A program made the position numbers and the translations under genes. DNA of 50,289 bases from Terriglobia bacterium (lineage in GTDB: Bacteria > Acidobacteriota > Terriglobia > Terriglobales > Acidobacteriaceae): the NCBI GenBank assembly GCA_020073395.1, contig JAIQFF010000019.1, forward strand, positions 1 to 50,289, in the 5' to 3' direction. Within the stretch, counting starts at the first letter, position 1. Each line of letters opens with the position of its first letter. The notes beneath the pieces were generated by a model, which made no database searches, was not told where the DNA came from, and saw only the letters and a list, made by a program, of their open reading frames with translations. Positions 34,538-43,754 of the stretch are shown piece after piece.

Positions 34538-36028
34538 CTACAGAATCTTGGCGACTAGATCGTAGTCGTGGGCCTCGGTGATCCGGCAACGATAGAACTC
34601 GCCAGTCTTCGGCTCCAGAGCGTCGGGAACGTCGTTGACGAATACCTTGCCGTCGATTTCGGGCGCGTGCATTGGGGTTCGGCCTTCGAGCAGGAGATCG
34701 CTTTCATCGGAGATACCTTCGAGCACCAGATCAAACTCCTGGCCCACCAGCGCCTTCTTTTTCCGCTTACTGATTTTGCGCTGGATTCCCATCAGGTGTT
34801 TGCGGCGGCGTTCAATGTCGCGCTCGGGCAACTTCTCTACCTGGGAGAACGCGGCCGCGCCTTCCTGGTCGGAGTAACCGAACGCGCCCATCCAGTCGAA
34901 CTCGGAGTCGCGAACGAACTGACAAAGCTCCTCAAACTCTTTCTCCGTCTCCCCCGGGAAACCTACGATGAAAGATGTACGCAGCGTGACTCCCGGAATC
35001 GTGCGCCGCATCTTCTCAATCGAACGTAGGAAGATATCGCCTCCCGCGCCCCGCTTCATGCGCTTCAGCACCCCCGGCGATGCGTGCTGCAACGGCACAT
35101 CAATGTAGGAACAAATCTTTTCGTGGGATGCGATCGTGTCGAGCAAGCGGCCGGTGATCTTGTTGGGATAGGCATAAAGAAAGCGGACCCAGCGCAGATC
35201 TTCAATTCCAGCCAGTTTCTCCAACAGGAGAGCGAGGCCGTCTTTCAGGCCGAAGTCCTCGCCATAGCAGGTGGTGTCCTGGCCGATGAGGGTGATTTCA
35301 CGCACGCCGGAGCCGGCCAGGCGTTCCGCCTCAGCGATCACCGACTCAAACCGCCGCGACCGGAACTGGCCGCGGAGTTGAGGGATGATGCAAAACGTGC
35401 AGGGATGATCGCAGCCCTCGGCAATCTTGATGTAGGCCGTATGACGTGGAGTCGCCAGCACGCGGGGCGTGGCTTCGTCATACAGATAGTTGGGTAAGTC
35501 GGCGATGGCGCCGTCCCAACTCTCGCGCGAAAAGCGGCCTTGCTCGGCGCGGGCGTCACCTTCGGCCCGCGATTGCAGAATCCTGAAGGGCGAATCAACG
35601 GGCGCGGCGGGAGCGATTCCGGCGGCTGCCAGTATGCCTTCCAGTTCTCCCGTTCCGACTACAGCATCCACTTCCGGAATGTTCTGACGAATATCGTTGC
35701 GAAAGCGCTCCACCAGGCAGCCCGCGACCACCAGCTTCCGGGCGCGCCCCGTGTTTTTGTGCTTCGCCATTTCGAGGATCGTGTTGACCGATTCCTGCTG
35801 CGCGCTGGCGATGAACGAGCAGGTGTTGACCACGATAACGTCAGCCTCTTCGGCGCCCGAGACCAACTCGGCCCCGGCCTGTTGCAGCAACCCCATCATC
35901 ACTTCGCTGTCCACCAGATTCTTGGGACAGCCCAGGCTCACGAAGCCCACCCGAGTAGGGCCTGAAGACACGGATGTTGCGGTTTGAATCGCGTCCTGAA
36001 TCGATACAGATGAGGTTTTTGTGGGCAT
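34538..36028 (-). CDS. rimO: Ribosomal protein S12 methylthiotransferase
   Basis: 496 residues from the ATG at 36028. The N-terminal MTTase domain starts V-G-F-V-S-L-G-C-P-K-N-L-V-D-S-E. The radical-SAM cluster is C206-x3-C210-x2-C213 in E-G-C-D-H-P-C-T-F-C, and a TRAM domain ends the protein. It adds a methylthio group to Asp of ribosomal S12. The protein is longer than E. coli RimO because of an ~40-residue insert before the SAM domain (around G-D-A-R-A-E-Q-G-R-F). No Shine-Dalgarno; TAAAAT lies 11 bases before the ATG, giving at most a very short leader. The S-L-G-C-P-K-N motif excludes MiaB. Confidence 0.95.
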   Translation of the reverse strand: MPTKTSSVSIQDAIQTATSVSSGPTRVGFVSLGCPKNLVDSEVMMGLLQQAGAELVSGAEEADVIVVNTCSFIASAQQESVNTILEMAKHKNTGRARKLVVAGCLVERFRNDIRQNIPEVDAVVGTGELEGILAAAGIAPAAPVDSPFRILQSRAEGDARAEQGRFSRESWDGAIADLPNYLYDEATPRVLATPRHTAYIKIAEGCDHPCTFCIIPQLRGQFRSRRFESVIAEAERLAGSGVREITLIGQDTTCYGEDFGLKDGLALLLEKLAGIEDLRWVRFLYAYPNKITGRLLDTIASHEKICSYIDVPLQHASPGVLKRMKRGAGGDIFLRSIEKMRRTIPGVTLRTSFIVGFPGETEKEFEELCQFVRDSEFDWMGAFGYSDQEGAAAFSQVEKLPERDIERRRKHLMGIQRKISKRKKKALVGQEFDLVLEGISDESDLLLEGRTPMHAPEIDGKVFVNDVPDALEPKTGEFYRCRITEAHDYDLVAKIL

Positions 36029-36163
36029 GCAATCTATTGATTTTAACACTCTTGCTGGATTGTTTCCCGAGGTGGGGCGGCACCAAACGAGGTATCGCTT
36101 TCCCAATAAAGCCCGCGTGGCGCGTGCTAACCTTTAGGCACAATCTCTTTAAAGTAACTTCGC

Positions 36164-36171
36164 GGGGGGGG
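36164..36171 (+). repeat. G8 tract in the ribosome-binding site of the barrel gene
   Basis: Eight consecutive G end one base before the ATG at 36173 and replace the usual Shine-Dalgarno. Such tracts can slip and alter translation. Confidence 0.5.
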
Positions 36172-36172
36172 A

Positions 36173-36802
36173 ATGGCACGCAAACTATTCTCAGTTGCGG
36201 TTCTGGGGTTGCTGGCGGGCCTGATTCCGGCGGCCAGCGCCCAGGAAAAGAATGAGCTGACAGGACTGATCGGCCGCACCTTCGTTAGCGACCATGCGGC
36301 CACGGGGACCAGCACCCCCGGCGCGCTGCTCACCTCGGGCTCCGGCTGGAGCCTCGAAGCCAACTACGGACGGCGGCTCATGGACCTGGGCATCGTGGGC
36401 CTGACCGCTGAGGTGCCGCTCGTGGTCAACTTCGACGAAAACGTCCATTACCCCGTGAACCTTGTCCCCAAGGACTACAAGTCATTTATTGTTACGCCCT
36501 CGCTGCGCGTCAACCTTTTCCCGGGAAACGGCATTTCCCCATGGGTGAGCGCGGGCGGAGGATTTGGCTATTTCAAGGCGAATTCAACCCTGGAATTCGG
36601 CGGAACCAATCCCGGTGAAACCGGTACTACGACCGGAATCTTCCAGGCGGGTGTGGGACTCGATGTCAAATTATTGAGCCGCCTCAGCCTGCGCGGAGAA
36701 GCGAGGGACTTTTACTCCGGCGTGCCCCAGCTGAACGTGGATATCGGAAAAAGCCGCCAACACAATATCTTCGTTGGGGCGGGAGTTGTCTTCCACTTCT
36801 AG
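36173..36802 (+). CDS. Outer-membrane beta-barrel protein (OmpW/Omp_b-brl-like)
   Basis: 209 residues with a clear signal peptide (cleavage after A-S-A, about residue 23). The mature part has alternating amphipathic strands (W-S-L-E-A-N-Y-G-R-R-L, F-I-V-T-P-S-L-R-V-N-L, F-Q-A-G-V-G-L-D-V-K) and ends in phenylalanine (V-V-F-H-F), the usual barrel C-terminus. About eight strands are likely. Small barrels of this kind serve as adhesins or narrow channels. It is the only plus-strand gene between rimO and fabH, and converges on the TgpA-like gene. A G8 tract lies at its ribosome-binding site. Confidence 0.85.
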   Translation: MARKLFSVAVLGLLAGLIPAASAQEKNELTGLIGRTFVSDHAATGTSTPGALLTSGSGWSLEANYGRRLMDLGIVGLTAEVPLVVNFDENVHYPVNLVPKDYKSFIVTPSLRVNLFPGNGISPWVSAGGGFGYFKANSTLEFGGTNPGETGTTTGIFQAGVGLDVKLLSRLSLRGEARDFYSGVPQLNVDIGKSRQHNIFVGAGVVFHF

Positions 36803-36854
36803 GAAGTCAGCGGCGTTGCAATTTCAGCCAAGAGACCAAGCACGAATGAATGAG

Positions 36855-39032
36855 TCAGCGACGACGACTGGCTGAAATCTCCTCATACAACTCCGGCAGG
36901 CGCCGCACGTGTTCCACGGAATCATCGAAGCGCGCGCTTTCGTAGTGCCGGGTGAATTCCGCGACTCTCTGGCGGACGCTGGCATCGTCAATCCGGGCCA
37001 CGAATTCTTCGGGAGTCTGGGTAGGCAACTTGCGCCAACCAAGTCGCGCAACCCTTTCCGTCATCCGCTCGTACCAGAGGGTGGCGGCCCTGCGAGGCGA
37101 CCGCTCCGGCCGCGCCGCCAGCCGGAATTTTTCCAGGGCCCGCAGGAGCCGCGGCGTTTTGACCACCAACAGAAGAGACGCTGCGATCAGCATTCCTCCC
37201 AGGCCCCAGCGCAAGGGTGAACCCGTCATGGTACCACCGGTACGACGGGCCGCCGCCAGCAGGTCCTCATAGTGGCGGTGCCACCAACGCCGTAAAACCC
37301 CAAACAGGTGGCGGCTGCGGCTGCTTGCGCTCTCTGCCAGCGATTGCTGGTGACCCACGTCGTAGTTAACCACCCACTCCCGCCAGAACGAGGCCATGGC
37401 ATCGACATACAGCGATACTCGGCTCCAACCGGTGCGCATCGGAATCGACGCACCTGGAGTAGGATCGAAAGCCACCCAGCCGTTGCTCGGGAAGTAGGCC
37501 TCCACCCAGGAGTGAGCATTGCTGGCACGGACCACATATTGCGAGGTCAGGTCGTTGAACTCGCCGGCACGAAATCCGTTGACCACTCGCGACGGAATTC
37601 CCAACGTTCGCAGCATCACCGCCATCGAGGAGGCGAAGTATTCGCAGTGTCCCTGCTTACGATCGAAAAGGAAATTGGCCAGGGGATCGTGCGGCACCGT
37701 GCGCGGCAGTTGCAGGCTGTAGCCGAAACTAGTGCGCAGGTAAGTTTCCACGGCCAAGGCCCTGTCGTAGTCGTTGTTCGCCGAAGCCGTAATTTGTTTG
37801 GCGAGCAGGGGGATGCGACTATCCAGCGCGGGCAGGCCGAGATAGGTGGAAAGCACGTCAGGCGGATAAGTTCCGCCTGCGCTACGCAGGTCGCTGGCGG
37901 GAGCCTGTCCAATATCGGAGGTCGCCCGGTAACGGTTGACAGGATGGTCAGGGTCAAGATCGAAAACCGCTCCGCCACCGTCGATGGCCACGCGTCCGTA
38001 GTTGCCTTCCAGACTCTCCGGAGTGGCGGCCAGGAAAAAGACGTTCATTCCCACCGGCTCCATCAGCACCTGATAGTGAATGGGGCGGGAGGACCTTTTC
38101 CCGACCACGGCACGCGGCGGCAACAACGCGAAATGACCATCCAGTTGCTGAGACAGCGGGAACTGCTGCCGGTTGTTTGACCAAACCCGGCCGTCGAAGT
38201 TGCTGAGCGCGACCCCCCGCCATTTCAGGTCGAAGCTGCCGCGCTCATCTCCGTCGATCTGAATGTGCATGACCACCGAAGCGGACTGCTGGATCTCGCC
38301 AATGCGTCCCAGTTCGACCGTGTCGCTGAACCCACTGGTGATTTCTCCGCCCGGCGCATAGGCCCCCAGATAACCGCTGGAGACGCGGGGCAGGAGGAAG
38401 AAAATCCCGGCTGCGCCTAACAGAATACAAAGCACCAGGATGGGAGAGGTCACGGCCAGCGAAGTTGCCATGTTCCGGTAGGTCAGGTCCATGCCAGCCT
38501 GCCGCGAATGGATGCCGGCCTTGGCGGAGATATGGCGCATCTCCATCAGGATGAAACTGACCACAGCCATCAGCATGAAGACGCCAAAGGCCAGCAGGAA
38601 AACACTGTCCACCGTGAGCAGCGCAGCTGATAGCACCATCAGAAATGCGATGACCGAGAGAAAATAGAAATCGCGATCACGCTGCGCCGAAAACAACCGC
38701 ACTACCATCACGAACAAAACCAGATGCACGGTGGCGTTGAGGAACCCGCCCGAAATCAGGAAATAGTCTGCCAGGTAAAACGCCACGTAACCCACGGTAA
38801 GAAAAGCGGTCCAGCGCTCGGGAACCAGCCAGGCACGACGCCGGAACAGCAAGTATCCGCGGACCGCCAGCGCAGCGCTGACCAGCAGCACCGTGCCCAC
38901 ACCCAGTCCTCCAGTAGCGGCCAGGGTGCCAAAGCCCGTGAACACCAAAAGATAGAGGGCGACCTCAAAGTAACGCTGGAGAGCGCTCGGAAACGGAGTC
39001 GTGGTGGGGCGCAGTTGGCTGGCTGACGCCAT
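36855..39032 (-). CDS. TgpA-like transglutaminase membrane protein
   Basis: 725 residues. The first ~220 form several membrane helices (DUF3488). A periplasmic transglutaminase domain follows, with the triad Cys463 (G-H-C-E-Y-F-A-S), His507 (A-H-S-W-V-E) and Asp523 (A-F-D-P-T-P). A further helix near ~600 precedes a cytoplasmic tail. Such proteins are usually thought to remodel or cross-link cell-envelope proteins; in Pseudomonas TgpA is essential. TAGAAT sits six bases before the ATG and no Shine-Dalgarno is seen, so the transcript is probably leaderless. It diverges from the SRP RNA gene. Confidence 0.9.
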   Translation of the reverse strand: MASASQLRPTTTPFPSALQRYFEVALYLLVFTGFGTLAATGGLGVGTVLLVSAALAVRGYLLFRRRAWLVPERWTAFLTVGYVAFYLADYFLISGGFLNATVHLVLFVMVVRLFSAQRDRDFYFLSVIAFLMVLSAALLTVDSVFLLAFGVFMLMAVVSFILMEMRHISAKAGIHSRQAGMDLTYRNMATSLAVTSPILVLCILLGAAGIFFLLPRVSSGYLGAYAPGGEITSGFSDTVELGRIGEIQQSASVVMHIQIDGDERGSFDLKWRGVALSNFDGRVWSNNRQQFPLSQQLDGHFALLPPRAVVGKRSSRPIHYQVLMEPVGMNVFFLAATPESLEGNYGRVAIDGGGAVFDLDPDHPVNRYRATSDIGQAPASDLRSAGGTYPPDVLSTYLGLPALDSRIPLLAKQITASANNDYDRALAVETYLRTSFGYSLQLPRTVPHDPLANFLFDRKQGHCEYFASSMAVMLRTLGIPSRVVNGFRAGEFNDLTSQYVVRASNAHSWVEAYFPSNGWVAFDPTPGASIPMRTGWSRVSLYVDAMASFWREWVVNYDVGHQQSLAESASSRSRHLFGVLRRWWHRHYEDLLAAARRTGGTMTGSPLRWGLGGMLIAASLLLVVKTPRLLRALEKFRLAARPERSPRRAATLWYERMTERVARLGWRKLPTQTPEEFVARIDDASVRQRVAEFTRHYESARFDDSVEHVRRLPELYEEISASRRR

Positions 39033-39038
39033 AGCTGC

Positions 39039-39044
39039 ATTCTA
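39039..39044 (-). promoter_or_regulatory. Candidate leaderless -10 of the TgpA-like gene
   Basis: TAGAAT on the minus strand, six bases before the ATG. There is no ribosome-binding site. Confidence 0.4.
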
Positions 39045-39079
39045 TTCTTCGCTATACCGGCCAGGAAGGGAAGAGTACT

Positions 39080-39173
39080 GAGGTCAGAGGTCAGTCGTCG
39101 GTCGTCAGTGTTCAGTCGTCAGCCCAGGTCTTGGGGCTCTGACGACTGACGACCGACGACTGAGGACTGGGTG
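39080..39173. repeat. Fold-back heptamer array beside the SRP RNA promoter
   Basis: Left arm units GAGGTCA twice, then GTCGTCG, GTCGTCA and related (39080-39121). Right arm: CTGACGA twice, CCGACGA, CTGAGGA (39139-39166). The arms are complementary over 25 bases, apart from one extra 7-base unit in the left arm. It ends two bases before the SRP -10. Confidence 0.85.
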
Positions 39174-39174
39174 T

Positions 39175-39180
39175 TAGAAT
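39175..39180 (+). promoter_or_regulatory. Extended -10 promoter of the SRP RNA gene
   Basis: TAGAAT preceded by TGT, an extended -10. Transcription would start near 39187, at the base of the SRP RNA stem. Confidence 0.6.
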
Positions 39181-39186
39181 CAAAGC

Positions 39187-39298
39187 GGTCAGGTATCGGT
39201 CCCGCGCGACGCACTCTCGCCAACCCCGCCAGGTCCGGAAGGAAGCAACGGTAACGGGCTCTTGCGTGTGCAGTGGGTGTCCGGTGCCTGGCTTTTTT
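39187..39298 (+). ncRNA. ffs: Small bacterial SRP RNA (4.5S type)
   Basis: The universal apical loop is present in full: GGTCCGGAAGGAAGCA near 39232-39247, flanked by pairing arms. The 5' strand GTCAGGTATCGG pairs with the 3' strand CCGGTGCCTGGC (G-U pairs allowed). TTTTTT at 39293-39298 ends the gene as an intrinsic terminator. It forms the RNA core of the signal recognition particle with Ffh, which is not in the window, and delivers ribosomes to FtsY at 25.8-26.8 kb. Length ~110 nt, without an Alu domain. Confidence 0.95.
39293..39298 (+). terminator. Intrinsic terminator of the SRP RNA
   Basis: Six T residues directly after the closing stem GCC..GGC of the SRP RNA. Confidence 0.75.
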
Positions 39299-39327
39299 CT
39301 TGCCTGGTCTCTCACCGGCCTCACCCA

Positions 39328-40680
39328 CTACACCACGAAGTTCAAGAGCTGGTTGGAGAAGCTGGGCAGATTGGGGAAGATCGTCGGTACATCTGCCGTC
39401 GGCACTCCAAACCAGTTAGCCAGAGTTCCCGCGTATTGGTCGAGGGAGGTCGTGGGAATCCAGCGTCCTTCATCGCTGGAGTCGTCGGGGCCAGCCAGCG
39501 CCAGGGTGGGGAAGGTACCGTAGAAATCGCCGCCCTTGACCGCGCCGCCCATGATCAGGTGATGTCCACCCCAGGCATGGTCGGTTCCGGAAGTGCTGTC
39601 CGGGGCATAGGTCCGGCTGAAATCTGACAGGGTAAAAGTGGTCACTTGCGAGGCCGCACTCATTTCCACGGTGGCCTGATAGAAGGCATTCATGGCCTGG
39701 CTCAGCTGGGTGAAAAGGCTATTCTGGGCGACCAATTGATCGCTGTGGGTGTCGAAGCCTCCAATCGAAACGAAGAAGATCTGCCGCTGCAACCCCAACG
39801 CCGAGCGCACTGAGATAATCTGAGCTACCTGTTTGAGTTGGTTCCCCAGACCACTGTTGGGGAAGACCGTGGCCATGGCAGGACGCGCCGCCAGCGCATC
39901 CGCCAGCGCTTTGCTGTCCTGCAGGGCATTGGTCGTGGTACTGCTGGCCGCCTGGATCAGGGAGACGCCGGTATCGAATGTCAGCAGGTTCTGCAGCGCC
40001 GCCATCCGGCTCTGGGACTCGGCCGAATTGCCGAAGCCCGAGAGCAATCGTGTGGGGTCGCCGCTGGATTGAATCGCGCGGGCAGACAAGCCTTCACAAA
40101 AAATATTGGTCCCGGCCAGCGAAATAATAATGGGGAAACTCGCGCCGTAGATGGATTGAATCCTGTCCGCTGTTCTCCCAGCCCATCCCGTATCTCCGTT
40201 GCCGGCAGTGAGGGTTGCAGTCTGCATCTGCGCCTGCTGATCGTCGTGCGAGAAGAGGTTTCGCGGGAGTTTGGCCCCACCTTGTTGAAGCTGACTGCGG
40301 GTGGTGGGTCGAACCAGGGTGCCCACGTTGGCCAGCACAGCCAGATGCTGCTGGCTGAACAGGGCCTGCATCTCGGTGAATCTGGGATGGAAGCCAAACG
40401 AACCCGCGCTGGGCGGGGCGATGGGCAGCAGACTCGCTTGCGGCAGGGCCAGCACCGAGCGGATCTGCTGGTAGGATGCGTATCCAGCGCTGCTAAGAGG
40501 GACAATCATGTTGTTGCTGTCGTTGCCCCCGAACAGGAAGACGCAGACCAGGGCTTTGTAGTCCTGGGAGCTCTGGGCCAGCGCGTTCACCAGTCCAAAC
40601 CGGTTGAAGCTGGCGGCGGCGAATCCCGCGGCTGCGGTGCAGCAGGTCCTCTTCAGAAAATCTCGTCGTGAAAATGCCAT
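39328..40680 (-). CDS. DUF1501 protein with Tat signal
   Basis: 450 residues. A twin-arginine signal (S-R-R-D-F-L-K-R-T) leads the protein across the membrane folded. F-L-F-G-G-N-D-S-N-N and similar motifs follow, with a C-terminal D-H-A-W-G-G-H-H region, the hallmark of DUF1501 (sulfatase/phosphatase-like fold). GGGGAG lies upstream of the ATG. It lies 14 bases after the DUF1800 gene, the usual pair; such pairs occur on many Planctomycetes, Acidobacteria and Proteobacteria genomes and are presumed to act together outside the cytoplasm, but the reaction is unknown. Confidence 0.9.
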   Translation of the reverse strand: MAFSRRDFLKRTCCTAAAGFAAASFNRFGLVNALAQSSQDYKALVCVFLFGGNDSNNMIVPLSSAGYASYQQIRSVLALPQASLLPIAPPSAGSFGFHPRFTEMQALFSQQHLAVLANVGTLVRPTTRSQLQQGGAKLPRNLFSHDDQQAQMQTATLTAGNGDTGWAGRTADRIQSIYGASFPIIISLAGTNIFCEGLSARAIQSSGDPTRLLSGFGNSAESQSRMAALQNLLTFDTGVSLIQAASSTTTNALQDSKALADALAARPAMATVFPNSGLGNQLKQVAQIISVRSALGLQRQIFFVSIGGFDTHSDQLVAQNSLFTQLSQAMNAFYQATVEMSAASQVTTFTLSDFSRTYAPDSTSGTDHAWGGHHLIMGGAVKGGDFYGTFPTLALAGPDDSSDEGRWIPTTSLDQYAGTLANWFGVPTADVPTIFPNLPSFSNQLLNFVV

Positions 40681-40694
40681 GGCTGTTCTCCCCT

Positions 40695-43367
40695 TTAGTG
40701 TTCGACCTGGAACTGAGATGAGCTTCCCATCAGATAGAAGGCCGCTTTCGTGCGCCGGGTATTGTCGGAAATTCCGGAAAGCGTGCTGACCAGAGTGCTG
40801 CGCATGTTGTCCGACACCTGGCCGTGCAGCATCACGGCCGCGACCGCCGTGACCAGTTGATCGGGATTGGCCGCCAGCGGCACGTATCCCGAGAGATCCA
40901 CGGTGGTAGTGCCACTTACCGATCCGTAAACCAGGGTGTTCACAAAATTGATTCGGAAAATATCGGTGCTGGTGTCGAAAATCTCGAACTCGGGGCCCAC
41001 CAGCATGGTGCCGTCAATAATGTGGTCGGGATGGTAGAAATTGAAGACCGTCGGCGAGAAGAAGGGCTCCTGCTTCATGTCCGAAGCGCGGTCCGACAGC
41101 GAATCTCCGTCGGAAACACCATTCATGGCCCGCAGCAGGTTGGTGATGAACAGGACGGGCTCTTTGAGCTTCCCGTCGCTGGGTTGGGCCTGCGCCGGAT
41201 CGTCTCCGCGGCGCGCCTCTGGGTCAAGCAGTATGGCCGAAACCACGGCTTTCAGATCGCCGCGCACGCCACTACCGTTGTCGGCAAATACGGCGGCCAC
41301 GCGGCCGACGTACTCGGGACTGGGAGTGCTCGTCACCAGGCGCTCGATGAGCTGCTTGGAGATGAAGGGACCCACGTTCGGGTGATTGACAATGTTTTGC
41401 AGCGCCGCCGTCAGATCAGCCTGGGTAGTCCCGCCGGCCGGCAGAGTTACTCCGTTGAGCAGGACTTTCGAGCCTGTATCGTGGTGACTGTCGAAGGCTT
41501 CCATCGGTCCGCCGTAGTACTCAGGGTTGCGCCACTTGGGGGTCGCGCCCGGCTTGGTGGGATAGGTCCATCCCGTAAAGGTGTGGGCCAAACCTACGAT
41601 GGTGTCCTGGCCGTAGGTGGGGATGGGACTGCCGGAAGCATCCAGCTGCAATGTTCCGTCCGGATTCAGTTGCTCCAGTCCGATGGAGAACAGCTGCATG
41701 ATTTCCCGGGCATAGTTCTCATTGGGGTTGGTTCCATTCCCCGGTTTGTCGTTGTTTACCATATCCAGATAGTTGCCCATCACCGGACTCAGGGTGACGT
41801 CGGTCAGCAGGGTGGAGAAGTTGCCGAAGGCGTCGTTCTGGAACATGTTCTGCCAGGCCACGAACGCGCTGGGATTGTTGATCTTGACCGCCGAAGTCAC
41901 GATGATCTGCGACAGACCCCATGCTACTCGCTGGCGCAACTGGTCCTGTCCGGTAAGCGCGTTGGTGAAAAAGCGCTTTTGCACAAAGGACATATCGTCG
42001 TTGTCTCCGGGGGCGGGGAACGTCGAAATCGGCGCGGCGAACTGCTCGTTCAGGAAAGCCTGCATGCCCACCGCCTGCACGTGCGACAGGGACGCCGGAT
42101 TTACGCCCCAGCTGGACTGTTCGAGCAAGCGTGCCGCCGCTGCCGCGCTCACAGTATTGGCTACACTTCCCACCTGCAAAGCAAACGCGTTGGAGGTCTT
42201 CGAGCCGGGATCGGGATTGATCACCGTAACCTGAACCGTGCCGGCTTGTGTGCTGGTGGCAGTGCCGGTTGCGGTGACCTCGGTGGCAGAGACAAAAGTG
42301 GTAGGCAGGAATGTGCCCCCAAACGACACTACGGCACCGCTCGCAAATTTCTGGCCGGTAACCACCAGGGTAAAGTCGCCCACCGGAATCGTGGTCGGCA
42401 GCACTGCGCTCACGATCGGCGCCGGATTTGTAAGAGTTGCCGTGCCGGTCGAAGTGGCGCTCGTGTCAGCCAGACTGGTGGCCTGGACTTGAATGGTATT
42501 GGGGACGGGAACGGTGGCTGGTGCCTGGTACATTCCGCCCGCTGAAATCGTTCCCAGGGTGGCATTGCCATTCGGTATTCCGTTGATCGCCCACTTCACC
42601 GCGGTATTGGCGCCCGCCCCGTTCAGGGCGGCCCGGTATTGGAAACTGGACCCGGCTGTAATCTCGGTGGTGGCTGGGATCACCTGCACCGATACCTGGC
42701 CGGCGGCTCCCACCTGCGCATTCATGGAAGCGGCGGAGTCGCTCTTGCCGGGGTCAGGATTTTCTACCGTGATCTTGACCGTTCCCACTTGGGCGGCCGT
42801 CGCGGTCCCAGTAGCTGTAAGCTGGGTGGGACCTACATATGTGGTAGATAGCGCGGTTCCGCCAAACAACACTTTGGATCCGCTCACAAAGTTGGCGCCG
42901 CCCACGTTCAGCATGAAATTGCCCACGGGGAGAAAGGTGGGACTCAAGGTCTGCAGCACTGGTATGGGGTTTTGGAGAGTCACAGCACTGGTAGCAGAAC
43001 GGCTCTTGTCAGAATTGCTGACCGCCTTGATGGTCACTGAATTCGGTGTCGGCAGGGTCAGGGGCGCCCTGTACTTCCCGGTTTGGTCGATACTGCCGAT
43101 GGTTGTATTCCCCGTCGCCACTCCGTTGACGTACCAGGTGAAGGTCTGGTTCATGCTTCCGGAACTTCCGGTGAGCTGGGCGGAGAACTGCGTAGTATCT
43201 CCGGAGCGCAGCGTAACGCTCGAGGGCGTAATCGTCATGCCGTTGGAGGTCGGTTCCGAACCCGAGGTACTCAAGCCGCCGCCGCAACCCGACCACACCA
43301 CAATGGCTAGCCCAAGCACCACGGCGCCAACTAACCTTGCGCCTGAAAATTTTGTTGTTGCGATCAT
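40695..43367 (-). CDS. DUF1800 lipoprotein with bacterial Ig and IPT repeats
   Basis: 890 residues from the ATG at 43367 (GGGG eight bases upstream). A lipobox V-W-S-G-C gives a lipoprotein. Two copies of an Ig-like plus IPT pair follow, each about 190 residues: Y-V-N-G-V-A-T-G-N with I-P-V-L-Q-T-L-S-P, then A-I-N-G-I-P-N-G-N with A-P-I-V-S-A-V-L-P. The C-terminal ~480 residues are DUF1800 (A-A-R-L-L-E-Q-S-S-W-G, N-Y-A-R-E-I-M-Q-L-F-S-I-G). Probably surface-anchored, acting with the DUF1501 protein encoded next. The internal near-duplication is visible by eye. Confidence 0.88.
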   Translation of the reverse strand: MIATTKFSGARLVGAVVLGLAIVVWSGCGGGLSTSGSEPTSNGMTITPSSVTLRSGDTTQFSAQLTGSSGSMNQTFTWYVNGVATGNTTIGSIDQTGKYRAPLTLPTPNSVTIKAVSNSDKSRSATSAVTLQNPIPVLQTLSPTFLPVGNFMLNVGGANFVSGSKVLFGGTALSTTYVGPTQLTATGTATAAQVGTVKITVENPDPGKSDSAASMNAQVGAAGQVSVQVIPATTEITAGSSFQYRAALNGAGANTAVKWAINGIPNGNATLGTISAGGMYQAPATVPVPNTIQVQATSLADTSATSTGTATLTNPAPIVSAVLPTTIPVGDFTLVVTGQKFASGAVVSFGGTFLPTTFVSATEVTATGTATSTQAGTVQVTVINPDPGSKTSNAFALQVGSVANTVSAAAAARLLEQSSWGVNPASLSHVQAVGMQAFLNEQFAAPISTFPAPGDNDDMSFVQKRFFTNALTGQDQLRQRVAWGLSQIIVTSAVKINNPSAFVAWQNMFQNDAFGNFSTLLTDVTLSPVMGNYLDMVNNDKPGNGTNPNENYAREIMQLFSIGLEQLNPDGTLQLDASGSPIPTYGQDTIVGLAHTFTGWTYPTKPGATPKWRNPEYYGGPMEAFDSHHDTGSKVLLNGVTLPAGGTTQADLTAALQNIVNHPNVGPFISKQLIERLVTSTPSPEYVGRVAAVFADNGSGVRGDLKAVVSAILLDPEARRGDDPAQAQPSDGKLKEPVLFITNLLRAMNGVSDGDSLSDRASDMKQEPFFSPTVFNFYHPDHIIDGTMLVGPEFEIFDTSTDIFRINFVNTLVYGSVSGTTTVDLSGYVPLAANPDQLVTAVAAVMLHGQVSDNMRSTLVSTLSGISDNTRRTKAAFYLMGSSSQFQVEH

Positions 43368-43754
43368 CTCTGATCCCCTTTCCTGAAGATCCGAGTACTG
43401 AAGAAGCGTTAATGGGCGCGTCACAGGGGGCGCGTCAAAAGTTTTTTTGAGTGGCTGGTGAAGAGTAGTGAAACGTTGTGCTTAAGCGAAGGTCACCGTG
43501 GTTCCATTCTGGGACTGTGCCAATTCGGCACTAGAGCTGTTTTTCGGAAGCACTAGTGGCTCGGCCTTGTCATCCCTCTGGCTTCCACACGTACATGTAC
43601 CGGAGTAACGAGCGCGCTGCTGATGGAGTCCATGGAGTCTCTGCCTGAGTCTGCCGCAACCCTCTGCGGCACCTACAGTTGGACATTGCTGCGTGGCTAG
43701 GTCAAAATAGCCGGTTCGTCTACGAACGACATTAGAACTGGGAGAACTGATCGA
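43368..43754. other. Divergent intergenic region between DUF1800 and fabH
   Basis: 387 bases. It holds a pair of direct repeats TGACGCGCCC on the minus strand (43437-43428 and 43423-43414, 14 bases apart) and a GTACATGTAC palindrome near 43590. The fabH ribosome-binding site GGGAG lies at 43740-43744. No gene is seen; one long minus-strand frame here is the antisense of fabH. Confidence 0.5.
43414..43437 (-). promoter_or_regulatory. Direct-repeat operator candidate before DUF1800
   Basis: GGGCGCGTCA occurs twice, spaced by four bases. A -35-like TTGACG overlaps the outer copy on the minus strand. It lies 47-70 bases before the DUF1800 start. Confidence 0.4.

Noticed and set aside
36130-36160. 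Sigma-54 promoter before the barrel gene (GGCAC near 36137)
   Set aside because: The -12 element TTGC is absent at the required spacing.
40824-42545. 573-codon plus-strand frame over the DUF1800 gene
   Set aside because: It is the antisense of a strongly supported gene, has no ribosome-binding site and is rich in R/G/H with no family pattern. Long antisense frames are expected in GC-rich DNA.
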